In this document: piece after piece, positions 35,297-44,752 of the stretch | Layout: the number at the start of each line of letters is the position of its first letter | Position numbering within the stretch: the first letter of the stretch is position 1 | Assembly: GCF_016127315.1 (NCBI RefSeq) | Contig: NZ_CP065997.1 | Location: 6,262,001 to 6,326,000, forward strand | Source of the DNA: Achromobacter deleyi | GTDB taxonomy: Bacteria > Pseudomonadota > Gammaproteobacteria > Burkholderiales > Burkholderiaceae_B | Reading direction: 5' to 3' | Length of the DNA stretch: 64,000 bases | The notes under the pieces: model-generated | The model's database searches: none | Seen by the model: the letters and a program-made list of their open reading frames with translations, nothing else | What the model was told of the DNA's origin: nothing | Program-made: the position numbers and the translations under genes

Positions 35297-35698
35297 TCAG
35301 TCTACTCGCAATACCCCTTGCACCCCGCCGGCGAGGGCCTTTTCGCGGGTCTCGGCCAGCGAAAGGCTACGGTAGGTCAGCGCGCGCAACAGCATCGGCG
35401 TGTTCAGCCCGGCCAGCACGCAGCACTGGATGCCCTGCGCCTGGGCGTCGGCCACGGCCCGCTTGGAGATATTGGCGGGCGTGGCGCCGATCAGGTCGGT
35501 CAGCACCAGCACGCCACCGCCGTGGTCCTGCTCGAGGATGTCCTTGAGCACCGCGGGCGCCAGGTCGTCCGGCCGGTCCTCGGGCAGGATGTCGTGGATC
35601 GCCAACATGCCGTCGAGGTTGCCCATGACGTGGCTGGCGCATTCGCGCATGGCGGCGCCCAGGGGCGCATGCACGACGATGACGATACCCGTGGTCAT
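35297..35698 (-). CDS. PTS sugar transporter subunit IIA, mannose family
   Basis: 133 residues. N-terminal TGIVIVVHAPLGAAMREC has the phosphorylated His (residue 10), then GNLDGMLAIHDI and TDLIGATPANI, typical of the Man-type EIIA fold (as in DhaM). No EIIB/EIIC partner nearby, so a signalling rather than sugar-transport role is likely. 17 bases after gshB on the same strand; ATG 35698 follows CCTGGAACC. Confidence 0.93.
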   Translation of the reverse strand: MTTGIVIVVHAPLGAAMRECASHVMGNLDGMLAIHDILPEDRPDDLAPAVLKDILEQDHGGGVLVLTDLIGATPANISKRAVADAQAQGIQCCVLAGLNTPMLLRALTYRSLSLAETREKALAGGVQGVLRVD

Positions 35699-35715
35699 GA
35701 CAGGTTCCAGGAGGA

Positions 35716-36696
35716 TCAGGCCGCGGCCGGCACCGCGGCGCCGGCAGCCACCGCTTTCTCGAGCGCCTGCACGAACATGCCCGCGACGTCGAAGCCGGTC
35801 TGTTCGGCGATTTCCACGAAACAGGTGGGGCTGGTGACGTTGACTTCGGTGACGTAGTCGCCGATGACGTCCAGGCCGACCAGCAGCAGGCCGCGCGCGG
35901 CCAGCTTGGGCGCCACGGCCTCGGCGATCTCGCGGTCGCGCGGCGACAGCGGCTGCGCCACGCCCCGGCCGCCGGCGGCCAGGTTGCCGCGGGTCTCGCC
36001 GGCCAGCGGAATGCGCGCCAACGAATACGGCACCGGTTCGCCGCCGATCAGCAGGATGCGCTTGTCGCCCTTGACGATCTCGGGAATGTAACGCTGCGCC
36101 ATGATGGTGCGCGCGCCGTTGTCGGTGAGCGTTTCCAGGATGGCGTTGAGGTTCGGGTCCTTGGGCTGCAGGCGGAACACGCCGGTGCCGCCCATGCCGT
36201 CCAGCGGCTTGACGATGACGTCGTGATGGGTGTCGTGGAACGCCTTCAGGCGCGCCATGTTGCGCGTCACCAGCGTCGGCGCGGTGAACTCGCTGATCTC
36301 GGTGATGGCCAGCTTTTCGGGATGGTTGCGGATCGCCGCGCCGCTGTTGAACACCTTGGCGCCCTGCGCCTGGGCGTATTCGAGCAGGTGGGTGGAATAC
36401 ACGTATTCCATGTCGAAAGGCGGGTCTTTGCGCATCACCACCGCGCCGAAATCGGCCAGCGGCAGGTCCCGGGACGCCGATTCGCGCCACCAGTCATGGC
36501 CGTGCAGGTCGGCGTCGGCCACCAGCTCGATGGGCGTGGTGACGGCCTTGACCGTGCCGGTCTCGATGTACAGGTCGCCCTGCATGGCCACGCTGAGCGT
36601 ATGGCCGCGCGCCACCAGGGCACGCATCATGGCGACAGAACTGTCCTTGTACGCTTTCAAGAGCGGCAAGGGATCCAAAACGAACAAAACATGCAT
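35716..36696 (-). CDS. gshB: glutathione synthetase
   Basis: 326 residues, normal length. ATP-grasp: MHVLFVLDPLPLLKAYKDSSVAMMRAL, RKDPPFDMEYVYSTHLLEYA, VFNSGAAIRNHPEKLAI, VIVKPLDGMGGTGVFRL (ATP loop), GDKRILLIGGEPVPYSLARIP and DVIGDYVTEVNVTSPTC. Adds glycine to gamma-glutamylcysteine. gshA is not in the window though the pair is often linked. First gene of the gshB-EIIA-ptsH-ptsI operon. A GC hairpin lies ~20 bases upstream of its start. Confidence 0.98.
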   Translation of the reverse strand: MHVLFVLDPLPLLKAYKDSSVAMMRALVARGHTLSVAMQGDLYIETGTVKAVTTPIELVADADLHGHDWWRESASRDLPLADFGAVVMRKDPPFDMEYVYSTHLLEYAQAQGAKVFNSGAAIRNHPEKLAITEISEFTAPTLVTRNMARLKAFHDTHHDVIVKPLDGMGGTGVFRLQPKDPNLNAILETLTDNGARTIMAQRYIPEIVKGDKRILLIGGEPVPYSLARIPLAGETRGNLAAGGRGVAQPLSPRDREIAEAVAPKLAARGLLLVGLDVIGDYVTEVNVTSPTCFVEIAEQTGFDVAGMFVQALEKAVAAGAAVPAAA

Positions 36697-36715
36697 CGCG
36701 ACACCCCGAACGTAC

Positions 36716-36741
36716 GCCGCCTTCCCTTTCGGGAAGGCGGC
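36716..36741 (-). promoter_or_regulatory. hairpin in the gshB 5' leader
   Basis: Perfect 11-bp stem GCCGCCTTCCC (36716-36726) and GGGAAGGCGGC (36731-36741), 4-base loop, ending ~20 bases before the gshB start at 36696. No T-tract follows, so it is not a standard terminator; a leader stability or read-through control element is possible. Confidence 0.5.
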
Positions 36742-36780
36742 TATCTATGACATCGTAGCGCAGAGCCGCCCAATAAGCGA

Positions 36781-36809
36781 ACCCGCCGAACATGGGCTGG
36801 ACGGCGGGT
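36781..36809 (-). terminator. candidate terminator of thrS-infC
   Basis: Minus-strand 8-bp stem ACCCGCCG/CGGCGGGT (arms at 36809-36802 and 36788-36781) followed by TTCGCTTATT. A second hairpin GGCCTTCC/GGAAGGCC (36828-36849) sits between it and the infC stop. T-richness is modest. Confidence 0.4.
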
Positions 36810-36859
36810 CGCGGGGAAGAGCGGCCAGGCCTTCCCGGACAGGAAGGCCGGCAGGAGCT

Positions 36860-37411
36860 TTATGCCGCCGATTCCGGCTTGCCCGCGGGGACAGCCTTCT
36901 TCTTCGGCGCCAGCACCATGACCATCTGACGGCCTTCGAGCTTCGGCATGGCTTCGACCTGGGCCAATTCCAGCAGATCGTCGCGCACACGCTCAAGTAC
37001 CCGCATGCCCAGTTCCTGGTGGGCCATTTCACGGCCACGGAACCGCAGCGTCACCTTGGCCTTGTCGCCTTCCTCGAGGAAGCGGCGCAGGTTGCGCAGC
37101 TTGACCTGGTAGTCGCCCTCGTCGGTGGCCGGACGGAATTTGACTTCCTTGACCTGGATGACCTTCTGCTTCGAACGAGCTTCGGCTTGACGCTTCTGCT
37201 CTTGGTACTTGAACTTACCGTAGTCCATCAAACGGCAGACCGGCGGCTCGGCGTTCGGCGCGATTTCCACCAGATCCACGTCGCTTTGCTCGGAAAGACG
37301 GAACGCGTCGGCGATCTTGACGATGCCCAGCTGTTCTCCGTCCAGACCTATCAGGCGCACCTCGGGGACGCGGATTTCACCGTTGATGCGATTGGCTTTT
37401 TCAGTGGCGAT
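36860..37411 (-). CDS. infC: translation initiation factor IF-3
   Basis: 183 residues when read from an ATC codon at 37411-37409. The conserved N-terminus [21 protein letters not shown] lies upstream of the first GTG (37360) and the first ATG, in the same open frame, and AGGAG sits 8 bases before ATC. IF-3 genes elsewhere also start at ATT/ATC/ATA, because IF-3 disfavours such codons and represses itself. Central [17 protein letters not shown] and C-domain [17 protein letters not shown] are intact. 20 bases after thrS; rpmI does not follow, unlike most relatives. Confidence 0.96.
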   Translation of the reverse strand: MATEKANRINGEIRVPEVRLIGLDGEQLGIVKIADAFRLSEQSDVDLVEIAPNAEPPVCRLMDYGKFKYQEQKRQAEARSKQKVIQVKEVKFRPATDEGDYQVKLRNLRRFLEEGDKAKVTLRFRGREMAHQELGMRVLERVRDDLLELAQVEAMPKLEGRQMVMVLAPKKKAVPAGKPESAA

Positions 37412-37431
37412 GTTGAAAGCTCCTACAAATG

Positions 37432-39384
37432 TTAAGCAGCGCTGCCATCGGGTTGATTGACGTCGCGGCGGGTGGATACGTCTTCGGACAGGCGAGCGAC
37501 GAAGTCGTCGAACGCGATGGCGCCGAGGTCCAGACCCCCCAGACCGCGTACGGCGACGGTACCGTTTTGCTTCTCCTTGTCGCCGACGACGAGGATGTAC
37601 GGCACCTTCTGCAGGCTGTGCTCCCGAATTTTACGAGTGATTTTTTCACCGCGCAAATCGGACTCTACTCTAAAGCCTTGTTTTTTCAGGCTTTGCGTGA
37701 TTTCAGCCGCATAATCGGCCGAAGGTTCGGAAATGCAGCACACCACGGCCTGCACCGGAGCCAGCCAGGGCGGCATCGCGCCGGCGTGGTTTTCGATCAG
37801 CATGCCGATGAAACGCTCGAGCGAACCCAGGATGGCGCGGTGCAGCATGACGGGCGGGCGGCGCTGGTCGTTCTGGTCCACGTACTCGGCGCCCAGGCGC
37901 ACGGGCATGGAGAAGTCGACCTGGATCGTGCCGCACTGCCAGTGGCGGCCGATGGCGTCCTTCAGCGTGTACTCGACCTTGGGGCCGTAGAACGCGCCCT
38001 CTCCCGGGGAGATCTCGAATTCGCAGCCGGTGCGGCGCAGGCTTTCCATCAGGGCCTGTTCGGCCGTGTCCCAGACCTCGTCCGAGCCGATGCGCTTTTC
38101 AGGGCGCGTGGCGACCTTGTACAGCACTTCGGTGAAGCCGAAGTCGCGGTAGACCTTCTGCAGCAGGGCCGTGAAGTCGGCGCATTCGTCCTGGAGCTGT
38201 TCTTCGGTACAGAAGATGTGGCCGTCGTCCTGCGTGAAGCCGCGCACGCGCATCATGCCGTGCAGCGAGCCGGACGGTTCGTTGCGGTGGCACTGGCCGA
38301 ATTCGCCGTAGCGCAGCGGCAGCTCGCGGTACGAGTGCAGGCCGGCGTTGAAGATCTGCACGTGGCCCGGGCAGTTCATCGGTTTCAGGCCGTAGACGCG
38401 GTTCTCGGACTCCGTCGTGAACATGTTTTCACGGTAGTTGTCCCAGTGGCCCGTCTTCTTCCAGAGCGAGATGTCGAGGATCTGCGGCGCCTTCACTTCC
38501 TGGTAGCCGTTGTCGCGGTAGACGGAGCGCATGTACTGCTCCACCTGCTGCCACAGGGCCCAGCCCTTGGGATGCCAGAAGATCAGGCCCGGCGCTTCGT
38601 CCTGGAAGTGGAACAGGTCGAGTTCGCGGCCGATCTTGCGATGGTCGCGACGCTCGGCCTCTTCCAGCATGTGCAGGTAGGCTTCCTGTTCTTCCTTGGT
38701 GGCCCAGGCCGTGCCGTAGATGCGCTGGAGCATCTCGTTCTTGCTGTCGCCGCGCCAGTAGGCGCCGGCCACCTTCATCAGCTTGAAGACCTTGAGCTTG
38801 CCCGTGGACGGCACGTGCGGGCCGCGGCACAGGTCGATGAACTCGCCTTCGCGATACAGGCTGAGCGGCTCGTTCGACGGGATCGAAGCGATGATCTCGG
38901 CCTTGTACTTTTCACCGATGCCCTTGAAGAACTCGACGGCGTCGTCGCGCGACCAGACTTCGCGCGTGACGATCTCGTCTTTCTTGGCCAGCTCGGCCAT
39001 CTTCTTCTCGATGGCCGCCAGGTCTTCGGGCGTGAACGGGCGCTTGTACGAAAAGTCGTAGTAGAAGCCGTTGTCGATCACCGGGCCGATGGTGACCTGG
39101 GCGTCCGGGAACAGCTCCTTGACGGCGTAGGCCAGCAAGTGGGCCGTGGAATGGCGGATCATGTCCAGGCCGTCGGCGTCCTTGGCGGTCACGATGGCCA
39201 GGCGGGCGTCGCCTTCGATGCGGTAGCTGGTGTCGACCAGCGTGGAGTCGGCGCCGTCAAAGGTCACGCGGCCGCCCAACGCGGCTTTGGCCAACCCCGC
39301 GCCGATCGACTGCGCCACTTCGGCGACCGTGACCGGCCCCGGGTATTGGCGCTGCGAACCATCGGGCAATGTGATCTGTACCAT
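37432..39384 (-). CDS. thrS: threonine--tRNA ligase
   Basis: 650 residues. TGS domain (residues ~1-62), editing domain with [16 protein letters not shown] and the HxxxH type metal site, class II core with [28 protein letters not shown] and [19 protein letters not shown], and an anticodon-binding domain at the end. Zinc-ligand Cys and His of the active site are in these motifs. Cotranscribed with infC. Its ~250-base leader carries a terminator-like hairpin. Confidence 0.99.
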   Translation of the reverse strand: MVQITLPDGSQRQYPGPVTVAEVAQSIGAGLAKAALGGRVTFDGADSTLVDTSYRIEGDARLAIVTAKDADGLDMIRHSTAHLLAYAVKELFPDAQVTIGPVIDNGFYYDFSYKRPFTPEDLAAIEKKMAELAKKDEIVTREVWSRDDAVEFFKGIGEKYKAEIIASIPSNEPLSLYREGEFIDLCRGPHVPSTGKLKVFKLMKVAGAYWRGDSKNEMLQRIYGTAWATKEEQEAYLHMLEEAERRDHRKIGRELDLFHFQDEAPGLIFWHPKGWALWQQVEQYMRSVYRDNGYQEVKAPQILDISLWKKTGHWDNYRENMFTTESENRVYGLKPMNCPGHVQIFNAGLHSYRELPLRYGEFGQCHRNEPSGSLHGMMRVRGFTQDDGHIFCTEEQLQDECADFTALLQKVYRDFGFTEVLYKVATRPEKRIGSDEVWDTAEQALMESLRRTGCEFEISPGEGAFYGPKVEYTLKDAIGRHWQCGTIQVDFSMPVRLGAEYVDQNDQRRPPVMLHRAILGSLERFIGMLIENHAGAMPPWLAPVQAVVCCISEPSADYAAEITQSLKKQGFRVESDLRGEKITRKIREHSLQKVPYILVVGDKEKQNGTVAVRGLGGLDLGAIAFDDFVARLSEDVSTRRDVNQPDGSAA

Positions 39385-39424
39385 CGGGAGTGCTTCCTGG
39401 GGTTCTTGGGAGAAAAAACGAAAT

Positions 39425-39460
39425 TCAGAAACGACAAACGCGGCTGGTAGCCGCGTTCAT
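39425..39460 (-). promoter_or_regulatory. thrS leader hairpin and mini-ORF
   Basis: Perfect 9-bp stem AACGCGGCT (39437-39445) and AGCCGCGTT (39449-39457), 3-base loop, followed on the minus strand by TGTCGTTT. An 11-codon frame [11 protein letters not shown] starts at 39460, immediately before the stem, and ends at 39425. No good ribosome binding site precedes it. Possible attenuator of thrS-infC. The rest of 39385-39753 shows only the promoter below. Confidence 0.45.
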
Positions 39461-39646
39461 TTGGTTGTCTTGCTGAGTCTTACCGCTGACCTGACACGGT
39501 GAAACCCGACGCACGAAAAACTAACGCGACATAGGGCGAAAGTTCCGGGTCGCAGTTCGTGCCAGCGGGAAAAACATGATGCTCGGGCCTTCGGGATTGA
39601 CTTGCGGTGCGCAGCGCCGGGACAAAAGGCGCGCTTATCGTTGCCG

Positions 39647-39655
39647 ATTGTAGCA
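39647..39655 (-). promoter_or_regulatory. extended -10 promoter of thrS
   Basis: On the minus strand TGCTACAAT: -10 TACAAT with an upstream TG, the extended -10 pattern; the -35 region is weak. Start would be near 39640, giving a leader of about 255 bases before thrS. Confidence 0.45.
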
Positions 39656-39753
39656 CCCTTTGGGCCCATTTCGTGACATTTACGCTACAAAAGGGGCGGA
39701 TGCCGGAGCGCCGCCCGGCCCGCTGGCGGCGGATGACGGGACGACGGCGCCCC

Positions 39754-40668
39754 TCAGGCCAGGTTGCGGCTGTCGGCGATCGCGGCCAGCGCGTGCATCA
39801 CGCCCTCTTCCCAGTGCGGCGCGCGCAGCCCGAAGGTGCGCTCCAGCAACCGGCTGTCCAATCGTGAATTCAGGGGCCGGCGCGCCGAGGTCGGATATTG
39901 GTCGGACGACACCGCCCGGATGTCGCCCGGCGTCAGCGTCACCGCCAGGCCCGCGCGCCGGGCCTGCTGCGCGATGAAGCAGGCATATTCGTGCCAGCTG
40001 GCGTCGCCGGTGGCCGCTAGGTGGTACAGGCCGAACGGAAACGCCACCCCGGCCGGCCGCGCCAGGTAGCGCGCCACGACCTGCGCGGTGGCATCCGCGA
40101 TGTACGCGGCGCCAGTGGGCGCGCCGCGCTGGTCGCTCACCACGCGCAGCGCTTCCGGCTGGCGCAGCGCCATCAGCATGGTCTTCAGGAAGCTGTTGCC
40201 GAACACGCCGTAGACCCATGACGTGCGGAACACCAGGTGGGCCGGGTTCAGCGCCCGCACCGCCAGCTCGCCAGCCAGCTTGCTGTGGCCGTAGACGTTC
40301 AACGGCGCGGGTTCGTCCTGCTCGTCGTAGACGCCCGCCTTGGCGCCATTGAACACGTAGTCGGAGGAATAATGGACGATGAGCGCGCCGCGGTCGGCCG
40401 CCAGCGCGGCCAGTTCGCCCGCGGCCTCGGCGTTGATGCGCATGGCGCGCACCGTGTCTTCCTCGGCGCGCTCGACCGCGGTGTAGGCGGCCGCGTTGAC
40501 GATGATGTCGGGTTTCTCGCGCCGCACCAGCCGCGCGATCTGCAACGGATAGGTCAGGTCGCAGTCGGTCCGCCCGACCGCCGTCACCACGCCCAGCGGG
40601 GCAAGGCTGCGCCGCAGCTCGAAGCCGAGCTGGCCGTCCCTGCCGATCACGAGAATTTTGCTGGGCAT
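39754..40668 (-). CDS. rmlD: dTDP-4-dehydrorhamnose reductase
   Basis: 304 residues. NAD(P)-binding SDR fold: ILVIGRDGQLGFELRRSL at the start, VNAAAYTAVERAEED, YSSDYVFNG and the catalytic YGHSKLAGE. Length matches RmlD/RfbD. Makes dTDP-L-rhamnose for surface polysaccharide. No other rml genes are adjacent, so it works with enzymes encoded elsewhere. ATG 40668 was chosen to match the family N-terminus; an ATG 11 codons up also exists. Confidence 0.93.
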   Translation of the reverse strand: MPSKILVIGRDGQLGFELRRSLAPLGVVTAVGRTDCDLTYPLQIARLVRREKPDIIVNAAAYTAVERAEEDTVRAMRINAEAAGELAALAADRGALIVHYSSDYVFNGAKAGVYDEQDEPAPLNVYGHSKLAGELAVRALNPAHLVFRTSWVYGVFGNSFLKTMLMALRQPEALRVVSDQRGAPTGAAYIADATAQVVARYLARPAGVAFPFGLYHLAATGDASWHEYACFIAQQARRAGLAVTLTPGDIRAVSSDQYPTSARRPLNSRLDSRLLERTFGLRAPHWEEGVMHALAAIADSRNLA

Positions 40669-40957
40669 CCGCCGTCCGCCGCCTCGCCAGTCCTGCGCCA
40701 TGGGCTGGCAACAGGCCGGCCCGGAAATGCTGCGATTTTATGCCTTGCGGGCAGTCCCTCGCGAGGCGGATTTAACGTCGCGCAATGCCACCCCGCTCAT
40801 CGCTTAGTCTGATTCTCTCTTAGTTTTCGTCTATACGGTGCCGTAAGACCATAAGCTTCGCACTCGAATTTCGGACTGGTTACGGCGTGTGCGCGGCCCC
40901 GCCTCTTGGGCGCCCCTCTCCGCACCGATGTGTGCCTTTCCATTCTGTGGAGCCTAG

Positions 40958-41692
40958 ATGAATACTCCCTCAGCGCCGGACAACGCCGTCTCGTCCGAGC
41001 CGCGATCCCCCGATGCGGTTGACCGCCCCAATTCCCGCAAGCACCTGCTGCTGTCACGACCGCCCCCCGTCATCCGGGTGGCGATCCTGGACGACCACCC
41101 CGTCGTGGCGCTGGGCCTGGGCGCCTACCTCGACGCCCGCCCCGGCTTCCGCGTCATCCACCAGGAAACCTCCGCCCGCCGGCTGCTCGACAAGCTGGCG
41201 ATCACGCCATGCGACATCGCCCTGGTCGACTTCTATCTGCCGCAGGAACCGTGGGATGGCGTCAACTACCTGCGCCGGCTGCGACGCTATCACCCGAATC
41301 TGGCGATCATCACGTTCTCGGCCGGCAACCGCCAGGAAACCCAGTACGCCGCCTTCCGTGCCGGCGCCAACGGCTATCTGGCCAAGCAATGGGGCATGCT
41401 GCTGCTGCCCGAAATGATCCACGGCGTCCTCAGCAAGAAGAACCCATTCCTGTCGGTGCACGAAGGCAAGATCCGGCCGGTGTCGCCGCGGCCGCCGCAC
41501 GCCTTGCTGACGACATCCGAGGTCGAAGTCCTGCGCCACATCAGCCAGGGCATGTCGGTCACGCAGATCGCGATGCGCCTCAAGCGCAGCAAGAAGACCG
41601 TCAGCACCCACAAGCGCCGCGCCATGCGCAAGCTGCAGCTATCGGATGACCTGGCGCTGGCCCTGTACCTGCGGGAAAAATTCGCCGAATAG
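40958..41692 (+). CDS. orphan NarL/FixJ-type response regulator
   Basis: 244 residues. Receiver domain with DDHP acid pocket (ILDDHPVVALGLG), phosphoacceptor Asp in IALVDFYLP, and YLAKQW Lys region. C-terminal LuxR helix-turn-helix LLTTSEVEVLRHISQGMSV, then TQIAMRLKRSKKTVSTHKR. An N-terminal ~37-residue Ser/Pro tail precedes the receiver. TGGAG lies 6-10 bases before the start ATG 40958. Layout resembles RcsB or BvgA-type regulators. No histidine kinase is nearby. Target genes unknown. Confidence 0.9.
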   Translation: MNTPSAPDNAVSSEPRSPDAVDRPNSRKHLLLSRPPPVIRVAILDDHPVVALGLGAYLDARPGFRVIHQETSARRLLDKLAITPCDIALVDFYLPQEPWDGVNYLRRLRRYHPNLAIITFSAGNRQETQYAAFRAGANGYLAKQWGMLLLPEMIHGVLSKKNPFLSVHEGKIRPVSPRPPHALLTTSEVEVLRHISQGMSVTQIAMRLKRSKKTVSTHKRRAMRKLQLSDDLALALYLREKFAE

Positions 41693-41745
41693 CAACGTGG
41701 CCGACGCGCGGTCGGCCACCGTTTCACGGCGAGGCGGCGGGCGCC

Positions 41746-43173
41746 TCAGATGATGCGCGAATAGCTGGCGCCGGTGCTGACCGTGCGCAGATAGCCGTCG
41801 AACGCCATGGCCACGGCCCTGACGAAGTACCAGCCCAGGCCGGTCACGCGCAGTTCGCCGGCCCGCAGATTGACCAGGCCGAGTTCGGCCAGGTTGGCCA
41901 CCTGCGACAGCTCGGGCCCGAAGTAGTCGCCAAACCGCAGGCCATGGCGCGCCTCGACCCGGGCGAAATCCACCCGCCCCTGGCACATGATGTCCATGAT
42001 GACTTCGCGCCGCGCGAGGTCGTCGGCGCTGAGCGCCAGGCCCTTCTCGGTGGCGAAGCGGTCGGACTCGATGGCGGCGTAGTAACCATCCAGGTCCTTG
42101 GCGTTCTGGCTATAGGTATTGCCGATGCGGCCGATGGCCGATATGCCCAGCGCGATCAGGTCGCGGTCGGGCTGGGTGCTGTAGCCCTGGAAATTGCGGT
42201 GCAGCTCGCCGCGCTGCTTGGCGATGGCCAAGGCGTCGGTGTTGAGCGCGAAATGGTCCATGCCGATGTAGGTGTAGCCCTGCTTGAGGAAGCCTTCGAT
42301 GGCGGCGCTCAAGAGGCCGACACGCGTGGCGCGGTCGGGCAGGTCCAGCGGATTGATGCGGCGCTGGGGCTTGAAGCGTTCGGGCAGGTGGGCGTAGGCA
42401 TAGAGCGCGATGCGGTCGGGCCGCAGCGCGCTGACCTGCGCGATGGTGCGGGCGAACGATTCGGTGGTCTGCAGCGGCAGGCCATAGATCAGGTCGACGT
42501 TGATCGAGGCGTAGCCCAGCGCGCGGGCGCTTTGCATCAGGTCGCGCACGTCCTCGAACGACTGCACGCGATGGACCGCCACCTGCACCTTGGGATCAAA
42601 ATCCTGCACCCCGAAGCTGAGCCGGTTGAAGCCCAGCTTGCGCAGCCGTTCCAGCCGCTGCGGCGTGGCGGTGCGGGGATCGACCTCGATGGAGATTTCG
42701 GCATCGGGCTCGAAGCGGAAGGCGCCGCGCAGGTCCGCCATCAGGCGGTCGAGTTCCTCGTCGGACAGGAACGTGGGGGTGCCGCCGCCGAAGTGCAACT
42801 GCGAGACCGGCACGTCCGGGCCCAGCTCGGCCACGTGCAGCGCGATTTCCCGCGCCAGCGCGTCCAGGTAGCGGGCGGCGCGGTCGTGATGGCGGGTCAC
42901 GACCTTGTTACAGGCGCAGTAGTAGCAGACCGAATCGCAGAACGGGATGTGCACGTACAGCGACAGCGGCTCGGTGGTACAGGAATCGCGGCGCTGGCGC
43001 AGGGCCTGGCGGTACTGTTCGACGCCGAAATCGCCGCGGTAGCGATCCGCCGTGGGGTAGGAGGTGTAGCGCGGCCCGTTCTTGTCCAGGCGCGCCAGCA
43101 ACTGCGGCGGAAAGAAGGGTTCGGCGGCGGAAGCCGCAGGGTCGGCGGAGGCTGGGCGTAGGGCGGCTTGCAT
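41746..43173 (-). CDS. hemN: oxygen-independent coproporphyrinogen III dehydrogenase
   Basis: 475 residues, close to E. coli HemN (457). Radical SAM cluster motif CDSVCYYC (Cys x3 Cys x2 Cys), HFGGGTPTFL, GVQDFDPKVQ and IYGLPLQTTESF. Converts coproporphyrinogen III to protoporphyrinogen IX without oxygen, in the cytoplasm. Start ATG 43173 matches the family; the longer frame adds an Arg-rich stretch. A FNR/Anr-like box lies ~40 bases upstream, consistent with low-oxygen control. Confidence 0.96.
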   Translation of the reverse strand: MQAALRPASADPAASAAEPFFPPQLLARLDKNGPRYTSYPTADRYRGDFGVEQYRQALRQRRDSCTTEPLSLYVHIPFCDSVCYYCACNKVVTRHHDRAARYLDALAREIALHVAELGPDVPVSQLHFGGGTPTFLSDEELDRLMADLRGAFRFEPDAEISIEVDPRTATPQRLERLRKLGFNRLSFGVQDFDPKVQVAVHRVQSFEDVRDLMQSARALGYASINVDLIYGLPLQTTESFARTIAQVSALRPDRIALYAYAHLPERFKPQRRINPLDLPDRATRVGLLSAAIEGFLKQGYTYIGMDHFALNTDALAIAKQRGELHRNFQGYSTQPDRDLIALGISAIGRIGNTYSQNAKDLDGYYAAIESDRFATEKGLALSADDLARREVIMDIMCQGRVDFARVEARHGLRFGDYFGPELSQVANLAELGLVNLRAGELRVTGLGWYFVRAVAMAFDGYLRTVSTGASYSRII

Positions 43174-43208
43174 ACCTCGAATTATTCGCCTGTGCCGCCC
43201 CACCCGCC

Positions 43209-43222
43209 TTGATCTTGCGCAA
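43209..43222. promoter_or_regulatory. FNR/Anr-like box upstream of hemN
   Basis: TTGATCTTGCGCAA; consensus TTGAT-N4-ATCAA. The left half is perfect, the right half has two changes. It lies in the hemN / MerR divergent region, ~36 bases before the hemN start. Anr/FNR control of hemN is known in Pseudomonas; its use here is inferred. Confidence 0.45.
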
Positions 43223-43343
43223 ACGCGCCGCCCCATCCCAAGCGGGGACGCAACCCGCGATAAGCTTGCGCGCACGGCGCTTGACCCTCACGTCGCGTCA
43301 GGTTCCACCATCAGCCCCGTCACGATTCGAACAGGAGCTCCGC

Positions 43344-44360
43344 ATGTTGTTGAAAGTGGGTGAATTGGCCAGGCGCGCCGGCCTCACGGTGCGCACGCTG
43401 CACCATTACGACAGCATCGGGCTGCTGGTCGCGTCGGTACGCTCCGATGCCGGCTACCGCTTGTACAACCGCGACGACATCGCGCGGCTGCACCAGATCC
43501 AGGCGCTACGCCGCCTGGGCCTGCCGCTGGCGGACATCGGAGATCTCCTGGCAAGGCCGGACGTGTCGCTGGCGGGCGTGATCGACCAGCAGATCCACAT
43601 GCTGGAACATCAGCTGGCGCAGACCGCGAGGTTGCGCGACCGGCTGCTGCGCCTGCGGACGCAGCACGCGAGCGGCGCCACGCCCGACCTTGCCGACTGG
43701 TTGCAAACTTTGGAGCTGATGACCATGTACGACAAGTACTTTACCGACCACGAACTGCGCACCCTGCCCTATTTCGCGCCCGACAGCGGGGTCCAGGAAC
43801 GCTGGGCCGCGCTCGCGCGCGAAGCCGCCGCCGCGCTGGCCGCGGGCATGGCGCCCGCCGACGAACAGGCCCGGGACCTGGCGCGCCGCTGGATGCTGCA
43901 GCTCGAGCACGACACGGCGTCGAACCCGGAACTGGCGGCGCGGCTGGACCATATGTTCAGCAGCGAACCGGCGCTGCAGCAGGACCAGGGCGTCACGCCG
44001 GCCATGGTCGACTTCATCGTCGCGGCGTTCGCCGAGACCAAGATGCGCCTGTACGAAAAGTACCTGGCCGCCGATGAAATCGCCCATCTGCGCGCCAACT
44101 ACGGCAAGCGCGTGAAGGAATGGATGCCGCTGGTGGCGCAGGTGCATCGCGCCATCGCCAATGGCGACGCGCCCGAGGCGCCCGCGTCGCGGGCCCTGGC
44201 GCGGCGCTGGCTGGAACTGTTCCGTTCGTACGCGGGCGACAACCCCGCCACGCACGAGAAATTCCGCCGCGCCATGGCCCAGGAACCCGAACTGCTGGCG
44301 GGCACCTGGGTCACGCCGGACACCCTGGCGTTCCTGCGGCAGGCAATGACGCCCGAGTAA
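43344..44360 (+). CDS. MerR family regulator with TipA-like effector domain
   Basis: 338 residues. N-terminal MerR DNA-binding domain MLLKVGELARRAGLTVRTLHHY with RLYNRDDIARLHQIQALRRLG, coiled dimer helix (residues ~75-125), then a ~100-residue helical part with the TipAS signature (DKYFTDHELRTLP) and a second similar helical stretch after it. TipAS domains bind thiopeptide or multidrug ligands. ACAGGAG precedes ATG 43344. Divergent from hemN, which it probably does not regulate. Confidence 0.9.
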   Translation: MLLKVGELARRAGLTVRTLHHYDSIGLLVASVRSDAGYRLYNRDDIARLHQIQALRRLGLPLADIGDLLARPDVSLAGVIDQQIHMLEHQLAQTARLRDRLLRLRTQHASGATPDLADWLQTLELMTMYDKYFTDHELRTLPYFAPDSGVQERWAALAREAAAALAAGMAPADEQARDLARRWMLQLEHDTASNPELAARLDHMFSSEPALQQDQGVTPAMVDFIVAAFAETKMRLYEKYLAADEIAHLRANYGKRVKEWMPLVAQVHRAIANGDAPEAPASRALARRWLELFRSYAGDNPATHEKFRRAMAQEPELLAGTWVTPDTLAFLRQAMTPE

Positions 44361-44444
44361 GGTATCGCGCTCGGACCCGCGGGGCGCCGGCGCCGGCCGG
44401 CGCCCCGTAAAATGCCGGGATTCCTCCATTACAAGGACATCCCC

Positions 44445-44711
44445 GTGGAAACCGAACTCGACGGCCGCCTGCTCGCCTTGCGCCAGGCGATGGCGATCGC
44501 CATCGCCCTGTCCACCCGCGGCAGCCCCCAGGCCACCGACATGGCGCTGGAACTGCTGGACGACCTGAAAGCCAACCTGGACAACACGCCGTCGGACAGC
44601 CCCTTCGAAAAACCCGAATGGGCGCTTGGCGCGCACGACGAACTGGAAGGCATCGCGCGCCTGGTGCGGGCCTTCACGCAGACGCCCGAACCGGACGACG
44701 ACGGCACGTAA
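44445..44711 (+). CDS. small hypothetical protein
   Basis: 88 residues from a GTG at 44445 with AAGGACATCCCC before it; the frame stays open 11 codons further up to an ATG at 44412. Acidic and largely helical (GRLLALRQAMAIAIALST, ALELLDDLKANLDN). No signal or domain recognised. Sits between the TipA-like regulator and the glycosyltransferase. Confidence 0.55.
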   Translation: METELDGRLLALRQAMAIAIALSTRGSPQATDMALELLDDLKANLDNTPSDSPFEKPEWALGAHDELEGIARLVRAFTQTPEPDDDGT

Positions 44712-44752
44712 GGCTCTGCCGGCGCGGCCATCGCCGCCCCACCTCGGCCCCG

